Source: CAZNKU01 sp964573775 | GTDB lineage: Bacteria > Bacillota > Clostridia > Monoglobales > Firm-18 | Direction of reading: 5' to 3' | Length of the DNA stretch: 17,766 bases | Assembly (NCBI GenBank): GCA_964573775.1 | Contig: CAZNKU010000027.1 | Span: 1 to 17,766 of the forward strand | Shown: positions 1 through 7,821 of the stretch, piece after piece | Position numbering within the stretch: the first letter of the stretch is position 1 | Layout of the letters: each line of letters opens with the position of its first letter | Program-made: the position numbers and the translations under genes | Notes under the pieces: model-generated | Database searches by the model: none | The model's input: the letters and a program-made list of their open reading frames with translations, nothing else | What the model was told of the DNA's origin: nothing

Positions 1-14
1 AAAAATAGTGCAGA

Positions 15-135
15 TTGGACAAACTGAACCCGCAGGGGTTACCCGAAGGCGTACGGTGGTACGTCAAGTGGTGAAGTTTGTTCAAAACACAAGGCATTTT
101 ATGATAGAAATTCGTCAATGACGAATTTCTGCCTT
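15..135 (+). other. Possible structured RNA or intergenic repeat, no protein gene
   Basis: No open reading frame is credible here, but the base pairing is dense. An 11-bp closing stem (15-25 with 75-85, one G-U pair) encloses two perfect 5-bp hairpins, AACCC/GGGTT (27-31 with 36-40) and CGTAC/GTACG (50-54 with 59-63), giving a multibranch junction. A third element, a near-perfect 12-bp hairpin, lies at 106-130 and is bracketed by AAGGCA/TGCCTT (91-96 with 130-135). The block is visibly more GC-rich than its AT-rich surroundings. A plus-strand terminator follows at 206, so a plus-strand transcript is the simpler reading, but the stems are symmetrical and the strand is not certain. It could be a small RNA, the structured 3' end of a gene left of the window, or a copy of a dispersed palindromic repeat. 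I do not recognise an Rfam family. Confidence 0.4.
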
Positions 136-205
136 AAAAAATAATTTATTTTGGCTTTGTTATCACATCCAAATAGCTTTATTAAGCTTTATACTCGCCT
201 TGTGT

Positions 206-236
206 GGTGTGCGCAATTTTGCGACACCCCTTTTTT
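206..236 (+). terminator. Rho-independent terminator, plus strand
   Basis: The stem GGTGT-(G)-CGCAA pairs with TTGCGACACC (219-228), with one bulged G and a 2-nt loop, and is followed by CC and six T. The T-run lies only on the plus side, so it ends transcription coming from the left. Its T-tract touches the stop codon of the convergent sigG gene. Confidence 0.7.
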
Positions 237-1005
237 ATATATATTTACGCATATTGTTAAGTGCAGACTTTTCAAGTCTTGAAACCTGTGCCTGAGATAT
301 AGATATTTCTTCAGCAACTTCCATTTGAGTTTTTCCCTGAAAAAATCTCATGTTTAAAATTTGTTTTTCTCTTTTATTCAATTTTTTTAATGCTTCCTTT
401 AGGGCGATACGTTCTAACCATGCTTCATCGTTGTTTTTTTCGTCTTTAACCTGGTCTACAACAAATACTGCATCACCGCCATCGTGATAAATTGGTTCAA
501 AAAGGGAAATAGGGTCTTGTATTGCATCAAGTGCCATTACAACTTCTTCTTTAGAAATATCTATTTCTTTTGCTATATCATTTATTGTTGGCTCTTTAAA
601 ATTTTTTGTTGAAAGCCTTTCTTTTGCAGATAGTGCTTTATATGCAATATCTCTCATTGAACGACTTACCCGTATAGTGTTATTATCACGTAGATATCTT
701 CGTATTTCACCTATAATCATTGGAACTGCGTATGTGCTGAATTGTACTCCCTGGGTAACATCGAAGTTGTCAATGGCCTTTATAAGCCCTATACATCCTA
801 TTTGAAACAGATCGTCGGGGTTTTCCTTACGGTTGTTAAATTTTTTTATTACGCTTAATACAAGCTTCAAATTACCGTTGATGTATTCTTCGCGGGCTTT
901 TTTGTCACCCTGCTGAATTTTTTTGAACAGCTCATCCTTTTGTGCCCTTGTGAGAACAGGCAACTTTGAGGTGTTTACACCGCAGATTTCTACTTTGTTA
1001 TTCAT
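235..1005 (-). CDS. sigG: RNA polymerase sporulation sigma factor SigG (forespore)
   Basis: Late forespore sigma factor that directs RNA polymerase to spore-maturation and germination genes after engulfment. The 256-residue product starts with the SigG hallmark VEICGVNTSKLPVL (residues 5-18). It then has sigma-70 region 2 (about 45-115, with NGNLKLVLSVIKKF and STYAVPMIIGEIRRYLRDN), region 3 (about 120-190, including DAIQDPISLFEPIY) and region 4 with its helix-turn-helix (about 225-247, GKTQMEVAEEISISQAQVSR). An in-frame ATG at 1065 exists, but the ATG at 1005 matches the family N-terminus and has a GGAGTG ribosome binding site. The upstream extension would also run through a terminator. Unlike Bacillus, no spoIIGA-sigE is adjacent upstream; mgsA and its terminator are. 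Identity is very secure. Confidence 0.96.
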   Translation of the reverse strand: MNNKVEICGVNTSKLPVLTRAQKDELFKKIQQGDKKAREEYINGNLKLVLSVIKKFNNRKENPDDLFQIGCIGLIKAIDNFDVTQGVQFSTYAVPMIIGEIRRYLRDNNTIRVSRSMRDIAYKALSAKERLSTKNFKEPTINDIAKEIDISKEEVVMALDAIQDPISLFEPIYHDGGDAVFVVDQVKDEKNNDEAWLERIALKEALKKLNKREKQILNMRFFQGKTQMEVAEEISISQAQVSRLEKSALNNMRKYI

Positions 1006-1034
1006 TTTCTCACACTCCGTTTTTTGACTAATAT

Positions 1035-1063
1035 AATTATTGCCAAAAGAACGGTTTATATGC
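1035..1063 (-). promoter_or_regulatory. Candidate forespore (SigF-type) promoter of sigG
   Basis: On the minus strand GCATA (1059-1063) is followed after 14 bp by GGCAATAATT (1035-1044). This resembles the SigF pattern, with a GYATA-like -35 and a GGNRANA-like -10. The spacing is slightly short. It sits directly after the mgsA terminator and about 30 bp before the sigG start, where a sigG promoter is expected. Confidence 0.4.
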
Positions 1064-1064
1064 A

Positions 1065-1108
1065 AAAAGGGGATGTAAAAAACAATCAGTTTTTTTACAT
1101 CCCCTTTA
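1065..1108 (-). terminator. Terminator of the zapA-to-mgsA operon
   Basis: A long stem pairs AAAGGGGATGTAAAAAAC (1066-1083) with its complement at 1089-1107. The loop is 5 nt and there is one extra T. On the minus strand it ends in CCCCTTTTT. It separates mgsA from sigG, implying that sigG has its own promoter. Confidence 0.85.
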
Positions 1109-1111
1109 ATA

Positions 1112-1513
1112 TTAATTGGAACGAACTATATTTCTCCAATCCAGGTCGCCTCGTTCAAGACCGTGGATTAAAACTTCAGCAGTTGCAACATTTGTTGCAA
1201 TTGGAATATTATGTACATCACAAAGTTTTAAAAGCGCAGAAATTTCAGGTTCGTGAGGTAATGGAGTAAGTGGATCTCTGAAAAACAAAACAAGGTCAAT
1301 TTCGTTATATGCAATTCTTGCACCTATTTGCTGATCTCCACCTTGCGGACCTGTTAAAAATTTTTGTATTTTCAGTCCCGTAGCTTCTGATACTAAAGAA
1401 CCTGTTGTACCTGTTGCTACAATATTGTGTTTTGAAAGTATACCTGAATATGCTATACAAAATTCAACCATCAGTTCTTTCTTTTTGTCGTGTGCGATTA
1501 GTGCTACGTTCAT
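1112..1513 (-). CDS. mgsA: Methylglyoxal synthase
   Basis: Cytosolic enzyme converting dihydroxyacetone phosphate to methylglyoxal and phosphate, a glycolytic bypass that relieves phosphate limitation. The product has 133 residues, close to the short Firmicutes form. Visible family motifs are ALIAHDKKK (residues 4-12), ATGTTG (33-38), SGP-like TGPQGGDQQIGA (54-65) with the catalytic-base Asp at position 60, FFRDPL (77-82), PHEPE (86-90) and IPIATNVATAE (103-113). The usual final Asp of the PHxPD motif, a conserved active-site position, is Glu here. This is confirmed by the codons CCT GAA. The ATG at 1513 has a GGAG site. It is the last gene of the mre/min operon, 17 nt after minD, and is followed by a strong terminator. 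Confidence 0.95.
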   Translation of the reverse strand: MNVALIAHDKKKELMVEFCIAYSGILSKHNIVATGTTGSLVSEATGLKIQKFLTGPQGGDQQIGARIAYNEIDLVLFFRDPLTPLPHEPEISALLKLCDVHNIPIATNVATAEVLIHGLERGDLDWRNIVRSN

Positions 1514-1530
1514 TTTATCATCTCCTTTAT

Positions 1531-2310
1531 TTATCTTTTGCGTCTGAAACCAAAAAATCTTCTCTTTTCATCTTCCAGTATAGGTACTTTTAATCCTGTT
1601 AATCGTTTTGCGATATTAGCATATGCCATACCTGCACGTGAGCGTGATTTTAAAATTACCGGTCTGCCTATATTGTTGGAATGGATTACTTCTTTTTCAT
1701 CAGGAACTGCACCAATAAGAGGAACAGCTACTATGTTAATTATATCATCCACAGACATCATTTCACCAGATTTTACCATTTCAACACTTATCTTATTTAT
1801 TATAAGATAAATTTCATCAAAATGCAAGCCCTCAAGTTTGGAAACTGTCATATCGGCATCTCGTACGGATATAAGCTCGGGTGTAGTAATAATTAATGCC
1901 TTTTTTGCTTTTGAAGACATCAGCATAAATCCTTCGTGTATTCCCGCCGGACAATCAATTAGTATAAAATCATAATATGGGCTTAGCTTTTCAATAAGAA
2001 TATTTAGTTTTTCGCTGTTAATTTCACCTATATCAATGTTTTGAGGTGCAGGAAGAAGATGAAGACCTGGATATTTTTCGTCGGCAAGTATTGCTTGTTC
2101 TTCCGTACATCTGTTGTTTATAACATCGTTAAAATCATATGCAATTGAATTTTGCATTCCCAAAATCAAATCAAGATTGCGTAATCCTATGTCTCCGTCA
2201 ATCATCAGGACTTTCTTTCCCATCATTGCAAGTGCAGTTCCTAAATTTGCAGTTGTAGTAGATTTTCCTACACCGCCTTTACCTGAAGCTATTGCTATAA
2301 TTTCTGCCAT
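1531..2310 (-). CDS. minD: Septum site-determining ATPase MinD
   Basis: Membrane-associated ParA/MinD-type ATPase that positions the division septum by recruiting MinC. In the 259-residue protein the deviant Walker A motif KGGVGKST (residues 11-18) has both signature lysines. The switch regions appear as DGDIGLRNLD (38-47) and DCPAG (119-123). The basic, aromatic C-terminal tail RRFFGFRRKR is a plausible amphipathic membrane-targeting helix. The ATG at 2310 follows an AAGGAT ribosome binding site. It lies 13 nt downstream of mrdA. Neither minC nor minE is present beside it, although minC usually precedes minD in Firmicutes mre operons. A MinD-family paralogue such as FlhG is unlikely given the mre context and the tail. 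Confidence 0.93.
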   Translation of the reverse strand: MAEIIAIASGKGGVGKSTTTANLGTALAMMGKKVLMIDGDIGLRNLDLILGMQNSIAYDFNDVINNRCTEEQAILADEKYPGLHLLPAPQNIDIGEINSEKLNILIEKLSPYYDFILIDCPAGIHEGFMLMSSKAKKALIITTPELISVRDADMTVSKLEGLHFDEIYLIINKISVEMVKSGEMMSVDDIINIVAVPLIGAVPDEKEVIHSNNIGRPVILKSRSRAGMAYANIAKRLTGLKVPILEDEKRRFFGFRRKR

Positions 2311-2323
2311 ATCGTTATCCTTT

Positions 2324-4357
2324 CTACGGTATTAGAGTGTTTTTTGGTGTTGGTGCATCAGTTGTTGCATTAAGTTGCATATAATAAGAAATGATGTTTT
2401 TTGCGATTGGTGCAACATAGTTACCGTGTCCACCATGCTCAACAACTATTGCTATTGCAATTTGCGGATTATCAAGAGGTGCAACCGCTACAAAAAGAGC
2501 ATTAGCCGTTCCTGAAGGAACAGAAGCTGTACCTGTTTTACCTCCTACGGGAATTGGATATCCCGCAAAAACATTACTTGCAGTACCGGTTTCTGAAACC
2601 GCCTGCATTCCGTTAATTATAGCTTTGTAATTTTCATCACTTATTTCTATCTGTTCAACAATTTTTGGTTCATATTTGAATATTGTTTTTGAATTAACAC
2701 CGCTTTTGATTTCTTTTATTAGGTGCAGGCTGTATCTTTTACCGCCATTGGCAAGCGTTGCAACATAATTTGCAAGCTGTATAGGGGTAAATAAATGATC
2801 CGACTGTCCTATTGATGCCTGTAAGGTATCACCGGGATACCATACAGAACCTATTTTTTCTCTGTAATCTCTTGAAGCAAAAATTCCTTTTGCTTCACCT
2901 GAAAGTTCTATTCCTGTATATTCGCCAAGACCAAATTTTTTTCCGTAATCAGCAAGTGTGTCTATACCCATACGCCTGCCAACTTCATAAAAATAATAGT
3001 TGCAGGAATTTTCAATTGCTTGTACAACATTCTGATTTCCGTGTGTACGACCGGTGTCTGTATAAATCCAGCATTTCGGAGTATAATTTGAACTTTCGTA
3101 ATATTTGTATATACCAAGGTCATTGATTATTTCGTTTTTAGTAGTAACACCTGATTCTAATGCGGCAACTGCTGTAAGCATTTTAAAAGTTGAACCCGGA
3201 GCATATGTTCCGGAAATAGCCCGATTCCACATTGGCTTTGCATCGTTTTTCAACAAATCACCATAATCTTCGTTAAATGTGTTTTGATTGAAGGTGGGGT
3301 AGGAGGCAATTGCCAATATTTCTCCATTATTGACGTCGACTACTACTACTGCCCCGGCTGATGCACCTAAACTTTCGCGATTTGTACTCATTTTTAGGAT
3401 TGTTTCAGCCAATGAATTTTCTGCTATTTTTTGCAGTTCCAAATCAATTGTTAAAATAACATTATTTCCCGGCACGGCCTCTTTGGTTTCCAGGATTTTC
3501 ATGGTACGGCCATCTATACTTTGTTCAATATTCTGAACACCGTCTGTTCCTTTTAAGTAATCTTCCATAATTTTTTCGATGCCGTCTTTTCCAAGAGTAT
3601 CGTTCATTCCATACCCTTTTGATTTTAATACGTCGTATTCTTCTTTATATATTCGTCCGACTCTTCCAAGCATGTGTGATGCAATTGTGCCGTTAACATT
3701 CACTCGTATAGGCTCCACAGATACATCTATTCCGCTAAATTTGCTTCCTTGTTCACGGATATATGATACCACTTCAATAGGAACATCGGTAGCTATTGTG
3801 TATGGAGTACTGGAATTGAAGGAACGTAATTCCATTTCAAATCTTATACCAACAATCTTTCTTTTTTCTGAAATGGTATATTTTGTATCTATTTCATATC
3901 TTTTAATTAGCTCGTCAAGTATTTGGCGAGCAGTCATTTTGTTGTCAAAGTCATTGCTTTTTTTGAAATCTGATTCTGAACTGTAGTATGGTGTATCAAA
4001 TATAAATTCACCGTTTTCGGATATTGGGAGAGTATCGTAGTAAGGTGTATTATACTTTTCTAATATATTTGCAGTATCAAGAATTAATTGATTTAACTTT
4101 TCGTCTTCAATATATTCTTTGTATGCTATGAGTTCAAAACCCATTCGGCTTGTTACGAGAGGTCTTCCGTACCTGTCTGTTATTTCACCTCTTGTTGCAG
4201 TAATTGCATGAGAACGCAGAAGTCTTTTTTCAGACTGTTCCCTGTATGTAACTCCGTTTACTACTTGTAAATTAAAAAGTTTCACAAAAATTACACAGGT
4301 AAGAAGTACAACAAGCACTGAAACAATATAATATCTGCTAAATTTATATTTTTTCAA
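2324..4357 (-). CDS. mrdA: Penicillin-binding protein 2 (elongation transpeptidase)
   Basis: Class B penicillin-binding protein that cross-links peptidoglycan as part of the elongasome with MreBCD and RodA. The 677-residue protein has one N-terminal membrane anchor (about residues 9-27), a PBP dimerisation domain (about 50-290) and a transpeptidase domain. The domain shows S389-T-F-K392 (catalytic serine), S451-C-N453 and K607-T-G609 motifs. Start choice: the first codon is TTG at 4357, preceded by GGAGG (4369-4373) with 11 nt spacing. No ATG nearby fits better. Only 6 nt separate it from mreD. PBP3/SpoVD-type class B proteins are alternatives, but the mreBCD context and absence of PASTA domains favour PBP2. 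Confidence 0.94.
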   Translation of the reverse strand: MKKYKFSRYYIVSVLVVLLTCVIFVKLFNLQVVNGVTYREQSEKRLLRSHAITATRGEITDRYGRPLVTSRMGFELIAYKEYIEDEKLNQLILDTANILEKYNTPYYDTLPISENGEFIFDTPYYSSESDFKKSNDFDNKMTARQILDELIKRYEIDTKYTISEKRKIVGIRFEMELRSFNSSTPYTIATDVPIEVVSYIREQGSKFSGIDVSVEPIRVNVNGTIASHMLGRVGRIYKEEYDVLKSKGYGMNDTLGKDGIEKIMEDYLKGTDGVQNIEQSIDGRTMKILETKEAVPGNNVILTIDLELQKIAENSLAETILKMSTNRESLGASAGAVVVVDVNNGEILAIASYPTFNQNTFNEDYGDLLKNDAKPMWNRAISGTYAPGSTFKMLTAVAALESGVTTKNEIINDLGIYKYYESSNYTPKCWIYTDTGRTHGNQNVVQAIENSCNYYFYEVGRRMGIDTLADYGKKFGLGEYTGIELSGEAKGIFASRDYREKIGSVWYPGDTLQASIGQSDHLFTPIQLANYVATLANGGKRYSLHLIKEIKSGVNSKTIFKYEPKIVEQIEISDENYKAIINGMQAVSETGTASNVFAGYPIPVGGKTGTASVPSGTANALFVAVAPLDNPQIAIAIVVEHGGHGNYVAPIAKNIISYYMQLNATTDAPTPKNTLIP

Positions 4358-4363
4358 TCTTAA

Positions 4364-4864
4364 TTATACCTCCTTGTTTTTTGAACTGAATAATTTTTTT
4401 GTTGTTAAATAGACAGGAATGGTATATACCTGTGTATATAATGCGATAAATAATATAGGATTAATTAATGCAACAAATATGTTTGATGAACCCCAAATAG
4501 CAAAATGAACAAAATGAACACAAAGTTCGCACAAAATTGTTCCTATAAATGTAAACAGCATAACAACGCCTGCATTTTTCCTGAAATAGTTAATGTTCAA
4601 TATACCTGATATGACAGCCAGATACATATATGTAAGACTGTTTATAATGGTTGTGCCACTACTGAGTGCATCCATAAATACTCCACATGCCAAACCCACA
4701 ATACCACCTGTTACCGGACCGTTTATGATGGCAACTGATACAACAAACGGAATTACAAGATTAGGCTTTACGTTTCCTATGGCAAGGTAGTTGCATAGTG
4801 ATACCTGTATAGAATTAATAATAATTACTGCTATGGCATACTTTAGTATTTTCAAGTATTTCAC
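4364..4864 (-). CDS. mreD: Rod shape-determining membrane protein MreD
   Basis: Small integral membrane protein of the elongasome, linked to MreC. The 166 residues are almost wholly hydrophobic with about five predicted membrane helices, beginning ILKYAIAVIIINSIQVSL. The internal GPVTGGIVGLACGVFMDALS segment is typical of MreD. Translation starts at GTG (4864) after a strong AGGAGGGAG site. It lies 20 nt after mreC and 6 nt before mrdA. MreD is weakly conserved in sequence, so its place between mreC and mrdA carries much of the assignment. Confidence 0.9.
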   Translation of the reverse strand: MKYLKILKYAIAVIIINSIQVSLCNYLAIGNVKPNLVIPFVVSVAIINGPVTGGIVGLACGVFMDALSSGTTIINSLTYMYLAVISGILNINYFRKNAGVVMLFTFIGTILCELCVHFVHFAIWGSSNIFVALINPILFIALYTQVYTIPVYLTTKKLFSSKNKEV

Positions 4865-4884
4865 AAACCTAATCTCCCTCCTGA

Positions 4885-5712
4885 TTAATTTGTTATAACA
4901 AAAACCTCGTATACTTTATTAAAGTCAACAGAAGGTTCTACCTCTGCATATTGAGAAACACCTTTGTTTTCCGGATGGATTTTTGTTACTTTTCCAACAT
5001 TAATTCCTTTAGGATATACACCGCCCAAACCAGATGTTTTTACCATGTCTCCTACTGTAATGGTTGAATCCTTTGATATATATGTCATCTTACAAAGCCC
5101 TTTTGCAGATAAATCAATGTCACCATCAACTGTTGCAAAGTCTTCGGTTCTTTCAACCATAACAGACACAGTACTCTGAGAGTCAAGAATTGTAGTAACC
5201 ATTGCCCAATTGTTACCCATATCGGTTATGTGGCCTACAAGACCATCTGATGTAATTACGGTATCTGCCATTTTTAAACCATCATCAGTTCCTTTGTCAA
5301 TTGTAAGGGATAAAAACCACGTACTCGAATCTCTGCCGGTTACGTTTGCTGCAACCAAATTAAAGTCCTTATAAGTGTCTTTTAAATCCAGCATTCCTCT
5401 CAGGCGTTCGTTTTCTTCTTTGTATATTTGATTTCTTTGATTTTGAGATTCAAGTTGTTTAATATCTGCTTTTAGTTTCTCGTTTTCTTCCTTTAAAGAT
5501 GCTGTATCACCAAAATGAGAAAAGAAACCTCTGACATTTTCGGCAATTCCTGCGAAAAAATTTTGTACAGGCATCGTTATTTTTATTATTAAATTATCAG
5601 TTGCTGTTGTTTCGTAAGAACGGTTCATTGAAAAAATCATTCCGACTACCAGCAATATTGTAATTATAAATAAAATTACAAAATATTTATTATTAAAAAG
5701 CTTTTTTATCAT
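4885..5712 (-). CDS. mreC: Rod shape-determining protein MreC
   Basis: Scaffold protein that joins MreB filaments inside the membrane to PBP2 outside. In the 275-residue product, a membrane anchor (about residues 12-29) is followed by a coiled coil (about 70-112, rich in E, K, L and Q with the repeated KEENEKL/KEENERL pattern). The double beta-barrel MreC domain follows to the C-terminus (GRDSSTWF, DGLVGHI, SGLGGVYPKGI). Its ATG overlaps the mreB stop by 4 nt, implying translational coupling. Confidence 0.95.
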   Translation of the reverse strand: MIKKLFNNKYFVILFIITILLVVGMIFSMNRSYETTATDNLIIKITMPVQNFFAGIAENVRGFFSHFGDTASLKEENEKLKADIKQLESQNQRNQIYKEENERLRGMLDLKDTYKDFNLVAANVTGRDSSTWFLSLTIDKGTDDGLKMADTVITSDGLVGHITDMGNNWAMVTTILDSQSTVSVMVERTEDFATVDGDIDLSAKGLCKMTYISKDSTITVGDMVKTSGLGGVYPKGINVGKVTKIHPENKGVSQYAEVEPSVDFNKVYEVFVITN

Positions 5713-6725
5713 CTTTTAGAAGTTGACAACACCTTTCTTAAAGAGTTTATCTCATCCAATACATGAGCTGTCCCCAATGTTACACAGTCAAGTGGGTTTT
5801 CGGCAATGTTTGCTTTAATCCCTGTTTCTTCAGTAATTAATATATCAATTCCACGTAACATTGCACCACCACCTGTAATCATTATACCTCGTTCCATAAT
5901 ATCTGCAGCAAGTTCGGGAGGGGTTTTTTCCAAAGTATTTTTGATACAATCCACAATCATCATAATCGGCTCTGCTAGTGCTTCTCGTATTTGTTCGGAT
6001 GTAATGACTATTTTTTTTGGTAATCCTGTAAGCATATGTCTACCGTTTATTTCCATTGCTTTTTCTTCGCCCATTGGATATGCAGAACCTATTTGTATTT
6101 TTATCTGTTCAGCAGTTCTGTCACCAATCATAATATTTTGTGTTCTTTTTATATATTGAACAATAGAATTGTCAAAATAATCTCCCGCAACACGCAAAGA
6201 AACACTTGTTACAATTCCTCCAAGAGATATTACAGCAACTTCAGAAGTACCACCGCCAATGTCTACAACCATAGTTCCGATTGGTTCTTCAACAGCAAGT
6301 CCTGCACCCATCGAGGCTGCCATAGGCTCTTCAATAAGATACGCTTCTTTAGCACCGGCCTGCATAACAGAATCTTCAATTGCCCTTTTTTCAACTTCAG
6401 TTATGCACGATGGAATACAAACAATAATTTTGGGTTTGATAAAGCTTTTGTTTCCACAAGCTTTTTGTATGAAATATTTCAGCATATGTTGAGTGTAAGT
6501 GTAATCAGCAATTACACCGTCTTTCATAGGTCGTATGGCGATAATGTTTCCGGGAGTTCTTCCAAGCATAAGCTTTGCTTCATCTCCAACAGCCAAAATT
6601 TCATTTGTGTCTTTGTTAACTGCAATTACGGATGGTTCTCTTACAACAATACCTTTGCCTTTTACGTACACAAGTGTGTTTGCTGTTCCTAAATCAATAC
6701 CTAAGTCTTTGCCGAAAGCTTTCAT
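5709..6725 (-). CDS. mreB: Rod shape-determining actin homologue MreB
   Basis: Bacterial actin forming membrane-bound filaments that orient lateral wall synthesis. The 338-residue protein has the actin-fold nucleotide motifs: phosphate 1 GIDLGTANTLVYV (residues 9-21), phosphate 2 VVDIGGGTSEVAVIS (153-167) and the adenosine motif ITGGGAMLRG (283-292). Conserved MreB signatures EPSVIAV and EEPMAASMGAG are also present. The ATG at 6725 is preceded by GGAG inside the end of maf, with only 3 nt between the genes. Mbl-type paralogues are possible by sequence, but adjacency to mreC makes this the mreB of the cluster. Confidence 0.97.
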   Translation of the reverse strand: MKAFGKDLGIDLGTANTLVYVKGKGIVVREPSVIAVNKDTNEILAVGDEAKLMLGRTPGNIIAIRPMKDGVIADYTYTQHMLKYFIQKACGNKSFIKPKIIVCIPSCITEVEKRAIEDSVMQAGAKEAYLIEEPMAASMGAGLAVEEPIGTMVVDIGGGTSEVAVISLGGIVTSVSLRVAGDYFDNSIVQYIKRTQNIMIGDRTAEQIKIQIGSAYPMGEEKAMEINGRHMLTGLPKKIVITSEQIREALAEPIMMIVDCIKNTLEKTPPELAADIMERGIMITGGGAMLRGIDILITEETGIKANIAENPLDCVTLGTAHVLDEINSLRKVLSTSKR

Positions 6726-6728
6726 TTT

Positions 6729-7310
6729 TTAATTTGCTCCTTTGATTTTAAATGTGTTATATAAATATTTACTTAATTTGTATATAGGTAATCCCACAAC
6801 ATTGTTATAATCTCCGTCAAGTTTTTCAACAAAGGAGGAGGCTATACCCTGAATGCTGTAGGAACCTGCTTTGTCAAGAGGATCATTAGTATTTACATAA
6901 TCAATAATTTCTTTTTCTGTTAATTCTTTGAATTTCACATCGGTTTTTTCGTAGTCTGTTACTGTTTTGTTATCTGATGTGTCAATTATTGTAAAACCTG
7001 TATATACACTGTGAGTTTTGCCGCTTAATAGTTTTAGTGTTCTGATTGCATCGTCTGCATCCTTTGGTTTGCCCAATATTTCATTGCCGTATGATACAAC
7101 GGTGTCTGCACCAATTACTATGCAGCTTTCATCAGTTATTTTTGCTACTGATTGTGCTTTTTGTAAAGACAACGACATAACAATATCGTGCACATTGTGA
7201 CTAACATCAATGTTTTCTTCGCAATCACTTACTTTTATTTCAAAATTCAGTCCTAAAACATCCATAAGGCTTTTGCGTCTGGGGGATGCCGATGCTAATA
7301 TTATTTTCAT
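6729..7310 (-). CDS. maf: Maf/YhdE-type nucleoside triphosphate pyrophosphatase
   Basis: House-cleaning enzyme hydrolysing non-canonical or excess nucleoside triphosphates (dTTP/UTP subtype expected) to monophosphates. It is historically linked to septum formation in Bacillus. The 193-residue product opens with the Maf signature ILASASPRRKSLM (residues 4-16), then has GADTVV (67-72), LGKPKDADDA (79-88) and YSIQGIASSFVE (151-162). It also has GDYNNVVGLP, the pattern of the YhdE subgroup rather than YceF. Its ATG overlaps the end of the Gx-transporter gene by 4 nt and mreB follows after 3 nt, the same maf-mreB pairing as in Bacillus. Confidence 0.94.
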   Translation of the reverse strand: MKIILASASPRRKSLMDVLGLNFEIKVSDCEENIDVSHNVHDIVMSLSLQKAQSVAKITDESCIVIGADTVVSYGNEILGKPKDADDAIRTLKLLSGKTHSVYTGFTIIDTSDNKTVTDYEKTDVKFKELTEKEIIDYVNTNDPLDKAGSYSIQGIASSFVEKLDGDYNNVVGLPIYKLSKYLYNTFKIKGAN

Positions 7311-7813
7311 ATGTTTATTTTCTTTCTGTTTTTATATTTTTGTATAATTATTGTTGAACAAAATCCGGTAAAATATCCACTTATTATTGATAAAATCAAT
7401 AATGGAGGCAGATATGTATAAATATAAATATTTGAGTACATTATAACTGCTACTGTTGTCTGAGCAAAATTATGTGCTGCTGCACCTGATATGGCTGCAC
7501 CCATATAACTGAAGCCGTCTGATTTTTTTATTATAACAGCCATTGCAATAAATGAAAGAATACTACCCGAAAGACTATATAAGAGTTGTATAGGCCCTCC
7601 ATACAATAAAGAAGAAATTAGCGGTCTTAAAATACTTATTGTAAGAGAAGTTTTTAAATCAAATAAGTTTATACAAAGTATTGTTATAATATTTACAAGA
7701 CCTAATTTCCCACCGGGTATACCTTGAATTAGCGGTAATGAATTCTCTATAAACTGAATTACAATACCTATTGCAAGTAAAATGGAGATTAATGTTATTT
7801 TTCTTGTTCTCAT
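7307..7813 (-). CDS. Gx-transporter family membrane protein (HepS component I-like)
   Basis: Integral membrane protein of 168 residues with about five or six hydrophobic helices and conserved glycines (IQGIPGGKLGLVNI, GAAISGAAAHNFAQ). These features match the family often labelled heptaprenyl diphosphate synthase component I or Gx transporter. No substrate is established for this exact protein, so transport is a family-level inference. The ATG at 7813 follows GGAG and lies 8 nt after the NusG-domain-II gene. Its 3' end overlaps maf by 4 nt. The pairing with a NusG-domain-II protein is a recurring arrangement in Clostridia and argues for a joint function. Confidence 0.82.
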   Translation of the reverse strand: MRTRKITLISILLAIGIVIQFIENSLPLIQGIPGGKLGLVNIITILCINLFDLKTSLTISILRPLISSLLYGGPIQLLYSLSGSILSFIAMAVIIKKSDGFSYMGAAISGAAAHNFAQTTVAVIMYSNIYIYTYLPPLLILSIISGYFTGFCSTIIIQKYKNRKKINI

Positions 7814-7821
7814 AATTTCTC

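Noticed and set aside
51..63. GGTGGTACG resembles part of the T-box sequence of T-box riboswitches
   Set aside because: Only a fragment of the T-box consensus is present, no specifier stem-loop can be drawn, and no synthetase or amino-acid gene follows on the plus strand.
1006..1065. N-terminal extension of sigG to an in-frame ATG at 1065
   Set aside because: It would cover the candidate promoter and reach the mgsA terminator; the ATG at 1005 has a ribosome binding site and matches the known SigG N-terminus.
6036..6692. Open frame of 218 codons on the plus strand opposite mreB
   Set aside because: Composition (runs of Tyr, Ser, Asn, Phe) is typical of antisense shadow translation; no ribosome binding site and no recognisable domain.
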